Assembly (NCBI RefSeq): GCF_000716675.1
Contig: NZ_JNXT01000076.1
Span: 1 to 35,385, forward strand
Source of the DNA: Streptomyces alboflavus
GTDB taxonomy: Bacteria > Actinomycetota > Actinomycetes > Streptomycetales > Streptomycetaceae
DNA length: 35,385 nucleotides
Direction of reading: 5' to 3'
Below are positions 7,889 through 13,891 of the stretch, one piece after another. How positions within the stretch are numbered: the first letter of the stretch is position 1; each line of letters opens with the position of its first letter. A program made the translations under genes and the position numbers. The notes under the pieces are model-generated. The model worked only from the letters and a program-made list of their open reading frames with translations, searched no databases and had not been told where the DNA came from.

Positions 7889-8470
7889 TCAGCGCTTCTC
7901 GTCGAGGTACTTCCACGCCAGCGGCACCGCGCCCATCGCGAGCGCCGCCTTCAGCGCGTCGCCGATCAGGAACGGCGTGAGTCCGGCCGCGACCGCCTCG
8001 GTGAGCGACATGCCGGTCGACGCGGCCAGGTACGGCACGCCGACGGCGTAGATGATCGCGGAGCCGAGGACCATCGTCCCGGCCATGCGCGCCACGCTGC
8101 GGTCGGCGCCGCGGCGGGCGAGGGCGCCCACGACCATCGCGGCGAGCAGCATGCCGAAGACATAGCCGAGGCTCGGCATGCCCATGCCCGCCTTGCCCTG
8201 CGCGAACCAGGGCATGCCCGCCATGCCGACGAGCGCGTACACCGCGAGCGAGGCCGCGCCGCGGTAGGCGCCGAGCGAGGTGCCGACGAGCAGGGCCGCG
8301 AAGGTCTGGCCCGTGACCGGGACCGGGGAGCCGGGGACCGGGACGGCGATCTGGGCCGCGATGCCGGTGAGGGCGGCGCCGCCGAGGACCAGGGTCACGT
8401 CGCGCAGGCGGGTGGCGGGGATCAGGTCGGCCAGGACCTGACCCGGACGGGATATGGCGGCTGTGCTCAT
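7889..8470 (-). CDS. bioY: Biotin transporter substrate-binding subunit BioY
   Basis: A 193-residue membrane protein, the S component that captures biotin for an energy-coupling-factor transporter. Family features include AQIAVPVPGSPVPVTGQTFA near residues 39-58, then LVGTSLGAYRG and KAGMGMPSLGYVFG. About six hydrophobic segments follow, and the C-terminus is AWKYLDEKR. The ATG at 8470 is preceded by GGAG. No bioM or bioN ATPase/T-component gene is adjacent, so it must use a shared module encoded elsewhere or act alone, as reported for some solitary BioY proteins. It is divergent from permease 2. Confidence 0.94.
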   Translation of the reverse strand: MSTAAISRPGQVLADLIPATRLRDVTLVLGGAALTGIAAQIAVPVPGSPVPVTGQTFAALLVGTSLGAYRGAASLAVYALVGMAGMPWFAQGKAGMGMPSLGYVFGMLLAAMVVGALARRGADRSVARMAGTMVLGSAIIYAVGVPYLAASTGMSLTEAVAAGLTPFLIGDALKAALAMGAVPLAWKYLDEKR

Positions 8471-8533
8471 CGGGACTCCGTGTTCTGAGGGCCAGGGGCG
8501 GGGTGGCGGACGCTGTGACCCTATCCCCGGCGG

Positions 8534-8575
8534 GGGCCGCTCATCAGGGGGTGCCGCTGACAAAGGCAGCGGCCC
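8534..8575. promoter_or_regulatory. Two mutually exclusive stem-loops in the bioY/permease 2 intergenic region
   Basis: GGGCCGCT (8534-8541) can pair with AGCGGCCC (8568-8575). GCCGCTG (8553-8559) can pair with the overlapping CAGCGGC (8567-8573). Both cannot form at once. Seen from bioY the structure would lie about 65-105 nt before the start codon. An RNA switch is conceivable, but chance pairing in GC-rich DNA is possible. Confidence 0.3.
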
Positions 8576-8623
8576 GGCGTTGGTGGGCTTCGCACAAAGA
8601 CGCCGGGGCACACCTGGTTCGGC

Positions 8624-8637
8624 GTGACGCTCGTCAC
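8624..8637. promoter_or_regulatory. 14-bp palindrome upstream of permease 2
   Basis: GTGACGCTCGTCAC is a perfect dyad (GTGACG-2-CGTCAC) about 115 bp before the permease 2 start. It could be an operator. I know no regulator to assign to it. Confidence 0.35.
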
Positions 8638-8752
8638 TGAGGTCAGTGCCGCGAGGGCCCCGGTTGCTTCCCGGGACGCCCAGCGGCGACACTGTGGATT
8701 CCCGCCAATCCAGATCACCGCTGGATTCCCTGAGCACGAGAGCCGACGACAC

Positions 8753-10204
8753 GTGAAGCACGACTCCTTGCCGTCCCGGTCCGCGGTGCCTCCCACAGGA
8801 GCGACGGCGGTGGACGCGCCCGCCGCCACGGACGCGGGGCCCGAACCCCTCGGCGGCGGCCTCAAGCAGCGCCACCTCACCATGCTCGGCCTCGGCGGCG
8901 TCATCGGCGCCGGGCTCTTCGTCGGTTCGGGGGCCGGGATCGCGGTCGCGGGACCCGGGATCGTCCTCTCCTATCTGATCGCGGGCGCGCTCGCGATGTG
9001 TGTGATGCGGATGCTCGGCGAGATGTCCGCCGCGATGCCCGCGTCCGGCGCGTTCTCCGTGCACGCGGAGCGGGCGCTCGGGCGGTGGGCCGGGTTCTCG
9101 GTGGGGTGGCTGTACTGGTTCCTGCTCGTCGTGGTGCTCGCGGTGGAGGCGACGGGCGCGGCCCGGATCGCGAACGAGTGGGTGCCGGGCGTGCCGCAGT
9201 GGGCGTGGGTGCTCGCCTTCATGGTGGTCTTCACCGGCGCCAACCTCGCGGCCGTGAAGAACTTCGGCGAGTTCGAGTTCTGGTTCGCCGCCCTGAAGGT
9301 CTTCGCGATCGGCGCGTTCCTCGTGCTCGGGCTGCTCGCGATCTTCGGGGTGCTCCCCGACACCGATCCGGTCGGCTTCACGCACCTCACCGGCGACGGC
9401 GGTTTCCTGCCGCACGGCTGGGACGGGGTGGTCTCCGGCGTGGTCGTGGTGATCTTCGCCTTCGGCGGTCTGGAGATCGTGACGATCGCCGCGGCGGAGT
9501 CCGACGACCCGGTGCGCTCGGTGGCGCGGGCGGTGCGCAGCGCGGTGTACCGCATCCTCTTCTTCTATGTCGGCTCGATGCTGGTCATCGTGACGGTGCT
9601 GCCGTGGACGGCGCAGCAGGCGGGTCTGAGCCCGTATGTCACGGTCCTGGACTCCATCGGCGTCCCGTCGGCCGGGACCCTCATGAACATCGTGGTGTTC
9701 GTGGCGCTCCTGTCGTCCCTGAACGCCAATCTGTACGGCTCCTCGCGCATGATCTTCTCGCTCGCCGAGCGCGGGGAGGCGCCGAAGGCGCTGCTCCGGG
9801 TGTCGGGCGGCGGGGTGCCGCGCCGGGCGGTGCTCGCCTCCGTGGCGTTCGGCTTCGTGTCCGTGCTGCTGAATCTGAAGTGGCCCGAGTCCGTCTTCCT
9901 CTACATGCTCAACTCGGTCGGCGCGGCGCTCCTCTTCGTCTGGGCGCTGATCGCACTTTCTCAGCTGCGGCTGCGGCGCCGCATCGAGCGCGAGGCGCCC
10001 GAGCGCCTGACGCTGCGCATGTGGTTCTTCCCCTGGCTGACGTGGGCAGCGCTCGCGGCGATGGCCGTGGTCATCCTGCTGATGCTCCGGGACGACGGGG
10101 CGCGGCCGCAGCTGCTGTGGTCGGCGGGCGCGACCGCGCTGGTGATCGCGGTGGCGTGGGTGCGGGAGTGGCTCGGCCGCAGATCCGGTGCGGCGCGTAC
10201 GTAG
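8753..10204 (+). CDS. APC-family amino-acid permease 2
   Basis: A 483-residue transporter of the same family as its two neighbours, predicted to import an amino acid across the cytoplasmic membrane. After a hydrophilic N-terminus, LKQRHLTMLGLGGVIGAGLF opens the first helix. KNFGEFEFWFAALKV, GGLEIVTIAAAESDDP and LNANLYGSSRMIFSL follow, with about 12 helices. The start is uncertain: I prefer the GTG at 8753 although its ribosome site is weak, because the in-frame extension to 8624 has no family character. A 60-bp block (9242-9301) is identical to permease 3. The stop codon lies within a 15-bp tandem repeat. Confidence 0.9.
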   Translation: MKHDSLPSRSAVPPTGATAVDAPAATDAGPEPLGGGLKQRHLTMLGLGGVIGAGLFVGSGAGIAVAGPGIVLSYLIAGALAMCVMRMLGEMSAAMPASGAFSVHAERALGRWAGFSVGWLYWFLLVVVLAVEATGAARIANEWVPGVPQWAWVLAFMVVFTGANLAAVKNFGEFEFWFAALKVFAIGAFLVLGLLAIFGVLPDTDPVGFTHLTGDGGFLPHGWDGVVSGVVVVIFAFGGLEIVTIAAAESDDPVRSVARAVRSAVYRILFFYVGSMLVIVTVLPWTAQQAGLSPYVTVLDSIGVPSAGTLMNIVVFVALLSSLNANLYGSSRMIFSLAERGEAPKALLRVSGGGVPRRAVLASVAFGFVSVLLNLKWPESVFLYMLNSVGAALLFVWALIALSQLRLRRRIEREAPERLTLRMWFFPWLTWAALAAMAVVILLMLRDDGARPQLLWSAGATALVIAVAWVREWLGRRSGAART

Positions 10205-10230
10205 ATGACGCGTACGTAGGTGACGTACGC
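10195..10230 (+). repeat. 15-bp tandem repeat straddling the permease 2 stop, with a terminal hairpin
   Basis: GCGTACGTAGATGAC (10195-10209) is followed directly by GCGTACGTAGGTGAC (10210-10224). The permease stop TAG is inside the first unit, and the second unit contains the same in-frame stop. The second unit plus GTACGC forms a perfect 8-bp hairpin GCGTACGT/ACGTACGC with a 5-nt loop (10210-10230), a plausible terminator. Confidence 0.7.
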
Positions 10231-10301
10231 CCGACATGGCGGTTCCGTGGGGACGGAGTGCGCGCCATGACACCCTCATATGACGACCATGTGATCGCCA
10301 C

Positions 10302-10317
10302 GTGAACAAATCTTCAC
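10302..10317. promoter_or_regulatory. GTGAA-N6-TTCAC dyad upstream of permease 3
   Basis: An inverted repeat with 5-bp arms lies about 115 bp before the permease 3 start, in AT-richer DNA than the surroundings. It is a candidate operator; the regulator is unknown. Confidence 0.3.
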
Positions 10318-10430
10318 CATGTGTGAGCGTCGTGTCCGTATACCGGTCAACTGTTCCCTGTGAGCGGTACGCGCGCTCAGACTGTGGCCCGCTCCGCTCT
10401 CCCGTCTCTGCTACTGAACAGGGCACGCCC

Positions 10431-11840
10431 ATGTCTCGGACGTCCTTGCAGGACGCACCACCCAAGACCGACGCACCGCTCGGTCACGGACTCAAGCAGC
10501 GCCATCTGTCGATGATCGCCCTCGGCGGCGTGATCGGCGCCGGGCTCTTCGTGGGCTCCGGCACCGCCATCGCCGCGGCCGGGCCCTCGATCATCCTCGC
10601 GTACACGATCTCCGGCGCCCTGGTCATGCTCGTCATGCGCATGCTGGGCGAGATGGCCGCCGCCAACCCGGCGTCCGGCTCCTTCTCCGTGCACGCCGAG
10701 CGGGCCATGGGCCCGTGGGCCGGGTTCACCGCGGGCTGGTCGTTCTGGTTCCTGCTGTGCGTGGCCGTCGGCCTGGAGGGCATCGGCGCCGCGAAGATCG
10801 TGCACGGCTGGGTGCCGGGGGTCCCGGAGTGGGCCTGGGTCGCCCTGTTCATGCTGGCGTTCTGCGCCACGAACCTCGCGGCCGTGAAGAACTTCGGCGA
10901 GTTCGAGTTCTGGTTCGCCGCCCTGAAGGTCGGCGCGATCGTCCTCTTCCTCGGCATCGGCGTGCTCGCGATCTTCGGCTGGCTCCCCGACACCGAGGCG
11001 CCCGGCATGACCAACCTCACCGGGCAGGGCGGCTTCATGCCCAACGGCGTGGACGGCCTGATCGTCGGACTGCTCGCCTCCGTGTTCGCGTACGGAGGCC
11101 TGGAGACCGTCACCATCGCGGCGGCCGAGTCCGAGCACCCCGTGCAGGGCGTGGCCAAGGCCGTCCGCACGGCGATGTGGCGGATCGCCCTCTTCTACAT
11201 CGGCTCGATGGCCGTCGTCGTGACGCTGCTGCCGTGGACGAAGGAGGAGGTCGCGGCGAAGGGCCCCTACGTCGCCACGCTCGACCACCTCGGCATCGAC
11301 GGCGCGGGCCAGATCATGAACGTCGTCGTCCTCATCGCCCTGCTCTCCGCGATGAACGCCAACATCTACGGCGCCTCGCGCATGGCCAACTCGCTGGTGC
11401 AGCGCGGCCAGGGCCCCAAGGCGCTCGGCCGGATGTTCGACGGCGTGCCCCGCATCGCCGTCCTGACCTCGTCGGCCTTCGGCTTCCTGTGCGTCCTGCT
11501 CAGCTACTGGCGGCCCGACGACATCTTCCAGTGGCTCCTGAACACCATCGGCGCGATCATCCTGGTGGTGTGGTTCTTCATCGCGATGGCGCAGCTGAAG
11601 CTGCGCAGGAAGCTGGAGCGCGAGTCGCCGGAGAAGCTGGTCGTGAAGATGTGGCTCTTCCCCTGGCTCACCTATGTGGCGCTCGCCGGCATGGCGACGG
11701 TGTTCGTCCTCATGGCCCGTGAGTCCGAGACCCGCACCCAGCTCTTCTACTCGGGCGGACTGACCCTGATCCTCATGGCCGTCGGCTACGCCCGCCAGAA
11801 GGCCGTGGAGAACCGGGACACCGGCGCGCCGCGCCCCTGA
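10431..11840 (+). CDS. APC-family amino-acid permease 3
   Basis: A 469-residue transporter, third of the paralogous set. LKQRHLSMIALGGVIGAGLF begins helix 1 at about residue 23. KNFGEFEFWFAALKV, GGLETVTIAAAESEHP and MNANIYGASRMANSL are the family landmarks, and about 12 membrane helices are expected. The ATG at 10431 has AGGG upstream. It is closest in the window to permease 2, sharing a 60-bp identical DNA block (10872-10931). A very strong terminator follows. As with the others the amino-acid substrate is not readable; GABA, proline or aromatic amino acids are family possibilities. Confidence 0.92.
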   Translation: MSRTSLQDAPPKTDAPLGHGLKQRHLSMIALGGVIGAGLFVGSGTAIAAAGPSIILAYTISGALVMLVMRMLGEMAAANPASGSFSVHAERAMGPWAGFTAGWSFWFLLCVAVGLEGIGAAKIVHGWVPGVPEWAWVALFMLAFCATNLAAVKNFGEFEFWFAALKVGAIVLFLGIGVLAIFGWLPDTEAPGMTNLTGQGGFMPNGVDGLIVGLLASVFAYGGLETVTIAAAESEHPVQGVAKAVRTAMWRIALFYIGSMAVVVTLLPWTKEEVAAKGPYVATLDHLGIDGAGQIMNVVVLIALLSAMNANIYGASRMANSLVQRGQGPKALGRMFDGVPRIAVLTSSAFGFLCVLLSYWRPDDIFQWLLNTIGAIILVVWFFIAMAQLKLRRKLERESPEKLVVKMWLFPWLTYVALAGMATVFVLMARESETRTQLFYSGGLTLILMAVGYARQKAVENRDTGAPRP

Positions 11841-11858
11841 GACCGGCCGGAAGCATCC

Positions 11859-11893
11859 GAAGGCCCCGCTCCCCCCTGTGGAGCGGGGCCTTC
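11859..11893 (+). terminator. Terminator of permease 3
   Basis: A perfect 14-bp stem GAAGGCCCCGCTCC/GGAGCGGGGCCTTC with a 7-nt loop lies 18 bp after the stop codon. Confidence 0.9.
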
Positions 11894-11978
11894 GGCCGTC
11901 CGTGGCACAGGCACCGGGTCCTCGGGCCTAGGACGAAGGGCTGATCAACTTCACCGTACTCCTGCTGCTAGCCTGCAC

Positions 11979-11995
11979 TTGCACATAGGTCGCAA
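11979..11995 (+). promoter_or_regulatory. Nur box (nickel-responsive repressor site) of sodF
   Basis: TTGCAC-ATAGG-TCGCAA fits the published Streptomyces Nur consensus tTGCaa-N5-ttGCAA, with the conserved TGC and GCA in both halves and 5-bp spacing. It lies 70 bp before the sodF start. In S. coelicolor Ni-bound Nur represses sodF from such a site, so the position and the downstream gene agree with the motif. The assignment rests on pattern matching by eye. Confidence 0.8.
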
Positions 11996-12065
11996 TAAAG
12001 AGGTGCGAGGCGGCGCCGCGCGACACGGCGCGGCAAGCACGCAGAGCACGTCGGAGGGCTCTCTC

Positions 12066-12716
12066 ATGGCCATTTACACGCTTCCTGAACTTCCGTACGA
12101 CTACGCGGCGCTGGAGCCGGTGATCAACCCGCAGATCATCGAGCTGCACCACGACAAGCACCACGCCGCGTACGTCAAGGGCGCGAACGACACCCTGGAG
12201 CAGCTGGCGGAGGCCCGCGACAAGGAGTCGTGGGGCGCCATCAACGGCCTGGAGAAGAACCTGGCCTTCCATCTCTCCGGGCACATCCTGCACAGCATCT
12301 ACTGGCACAACATGAACAGCCCGAAGGACGGCGGCGGCGGTGAGCCCACGGCCGCCGACGGCGTCGGTGAGCTCGCGGACGCCATCACCGAGTCCTTCGG
12401 CTCCTTCGCCAAGTTCAAGGCCCAGCTGACCAAGGCCTCCGCGACGACCCAGGGTTCGGGCTGGGGCGTGCTCGCCTACGAGCCGCTCAGCAACCGCCTG
12501 ATCGTCGAGCAGATCTACGACCACCAGGGCAACGTCGGCCAGGGCTCCACCCCGATCCTGGTCTTCGACGCCTGGGAGCACGCCTTCTACCTGCAGTACA
12601 AGAACCAGAAGGTGGACTTCATCGAGGCCATGTGGGAGGTCGTGAACTGGCAGGACGTGGCCAAGCGCTACGAGGCCGCCAAGCAGCGCGTGAACAGCCT
12701 GCTGCTCGCCCCGTGA
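12066..12716 (+). CDS. sodF: Iron-type superoxide dismutase SodF
   Basis: A 216-residue Fe(/Zn)-type superoxide dismutase that converts superoxide to oxygen and hydrogen peroxide in the cytoplasm. It begins [17 protein letters not shown], as in known Streptomyces SodF. Metal ligands are His28 (ELHHDKHH), His76 (LHSIYWHN), Asp168 and His172 (FDAWEHAFY). GGAGGG precedes the ATG at 12066. The Nur box upstream implies repression by nickel, when the Ni enzyme SodN takes over. In S. coelicolor a small RNA from the sodN 3' end also pairs with the sodF leader; whether this leader can pair cannot be tested from the window. It is flanked by strong terminators on both sides, so it is monocistronic. Confidence 0.96.
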   Translation: MAIYTLPELPYDYAALEPVINPQIIELHHDKHHAAYVKGANDTLEQLAEARDKESWGAINGLEKNLAFHLSGHILHSIYWHNMNSPKDGGGGEPTAADGVGELADAITESFGSFAKFKAQLTKASATTQGSGWGVLAYEPLSNRLIVEQIYDHQGNVGQGSTPILVFDAWEHAFYLQYKNQKVDFIEAMWEVVNWQDVAKRYEAAKQRVNSLLLAP

Positions 12717-12796
12717 CCCACCCCGGGCCCCGCGCCCGGTGACACGTCCTGCCTCGTGATCGTCTTCTCAACCTTCATGACGGCAGGCGGATGGAC

Positions 12797-12835
12797 GAAA
12801 GGCCCCCGTGAGGACGTGACTCGCGGGGGCCTTTC
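12797..12835 (+). terminator. Terminator of sodF
   Basis: The stem GAAAGGCCCCCG/CGGGGGCCTTTC is perfect over 12 bp and extends inward by four more pairs including one G-T wobble. The loop is 7 nt. It lies 80 bp after the sodF stop and before the small Cys-protein gene. Confidence 0.88.
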
Positions 12836-12866
12836 GGTATGCCGGGTTCCGGCCGAAGGTATGTGC

Positions 12867-13076
12867 ATGCCGAAAACGGAGTACTGCTGGACGTGTGACA
12901 GCGACCATCCGCACCGGAAGCTGGAAGGTCCCGAGGAGAGCTGGCTCAAGGAGCGCCTCGGCCGGGCGAGCGTGCACGAGTTCCTCGTGTGTCTCGCTCC
13001 GAAGTGCCGCAACCTGCGCACGGGCTCCAACAAGAAACCCTTTCCCGACGCCATGCGGCTCCCCCACTTCGACTGA
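12867..13076 (+). CDS. Small conserved-looking Cys-pair protein, function unknown
   Basis: A 69-residue protein I cannot name. The ATG at 12867 is preceded by GAAGG at 6-7 nt; the ATG at 12861 is an alternative. It has an N-terminal CWTC and a later CLAPKC, arranged like the four ligands of a small zinc ribbon, plus a basic and His-containing stretch (DSDHPHRK). There is no signal peptide or membrane segment. Its stop codon lies 2 bp from the convergent stop of the oxidoreductase gene. Zinc or iron binding is a guess. Codon use is like its neighbours, and the Cys spacing suggests a real gene. Confidence 0.65.
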   Translation: MPKTEYCWTCDSDHPHRKLEGPEESWLKERLGRASVHEFLVCLAPKCRNLRTGSNKKPFPDAMRLPHFD

Positions 13077-13078
13077 GA

Positions 13079-13735
13079 TCAGTCGAAGATCGGCCCCTGC
13101 GTCCGCGTCCGCTTGATCTCGTAGAAGCCCGGCGTCGACGCCACCAGGAGCGTGCCGTCCCACAGGCGGGCCGCGGCCTCGCCCTTGGGGGCGGGGGTGA
13201 CGACCGGGCCGAAGAAGGCGACCTGCTCGCCGTCGGTGCCGGGGACGGCGATGACGGGGGTGCCGACCTCCTGGCCGACCTTCTCGATGCCCTCCTTGTG
13301 GGAGGCGCGCAGCTCGGCCTCGTAGGGCGTGGCGTCCCAGTGGTCGAGGAGCGAGGCGGGCAGGTTCACGTCCTTCAGGGCGCCCGCGACGGCCTCCTTG
13401 GTGGGGCCCTCGCCCTGGTTGTGGATGCGGGTGCCGAGCGCGGTGTAGAGGTCGCCGAGGACGCCGGCGCCGTGCTCCTGCTGAGCGGCGATGACGACAC
13501 GGACCGGGCCCCAGGCGTGGTTCGTGAGGAAGTCGCGGTACTCCTCGGGCAGCTCGTCCAGCTTGTCCTCGTTCAGGACGCCGAGGCTCATCAGGTGCCA
13601 GCGGACCTCGATGTCGCGGACCTTCTCCACCTCCAGGACCCAGCGTGATGTCATCCAGGCCCAGGGGCACGACGGGTCGAACCAGAAGTCGACCGGGGTC
13701 TTGCCGTTCGTGGTCTGCGCGACGTTCTCGGACAT
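13079..13735 (-). CDS. DsbA-fold oxidoreductase of the Rv2466c (mycothiol-dependent nitroreductase) family
   Basis: A 218-residue thioredoxin-fold protein with the helical insertion of the DsbA/FrnE group. It closely resembles Mycobacterium tuberculosis Rv2466c, a mycothiol-dependent reductase. Shared features include VDFWFDPSCPWAWMTSRW, VRDIEVRWHLMSL, NHAWGPVRV, GTRIHNQG, a GTP cis-Pro loop (VGTPVIAVPG) and FYEIKRTRT near the end. The active site is Cys23-Pro-Trp-Ala26, not CPWC, so only the nucleophilic Cys remains. It is probably cytoplasmic, acting with mycothiol. AGGGAGAG precedes the ATG at 13735. It is divergent from pepN. Confidence 0.92.
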   Translation of the reverse strand: MSENVAQTTNGKTPVDFWFDPSCPWAWMTSRWVLEVEKVRDIEVRWHLMSLGVLNEDKLDELPEEYRDFLTNHAWGPVRVVIAAQQEHGAGVLGDLYTALGTRIHNQGEGPTKEAVAGALKDVNLPASLLDHWDATPYEAELRASHKEGIEKVGQEVGTPVIAVPGTDGEQVAFFGPVVTPAPKGEAAARLWDGTLLVASTPGFYEIKRTRTQGPIFD

Positions 13736-13891
13736 GTCTCTCCCTAAGGAATCCGTTCGGGGATCTGGCCGGGGAACATCGGGGCTGTGCCGGGGCATTC
13801 CCGGATGTCCGCCGAACTGGGCGCATGCGAGGATCAGAGACGTTCGGACGAGTCGTGCGAGCCATACGCGAGCCACAAGGGAGTGCAGCCC

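Noticed and set aside
4805..11840. Possible composite transposon or genomic island formed by three similar permeases
   Set aside because: No transposase, flanking direct repeats or tRNA are seen. Tandem paralogue expansion explains the similarity.
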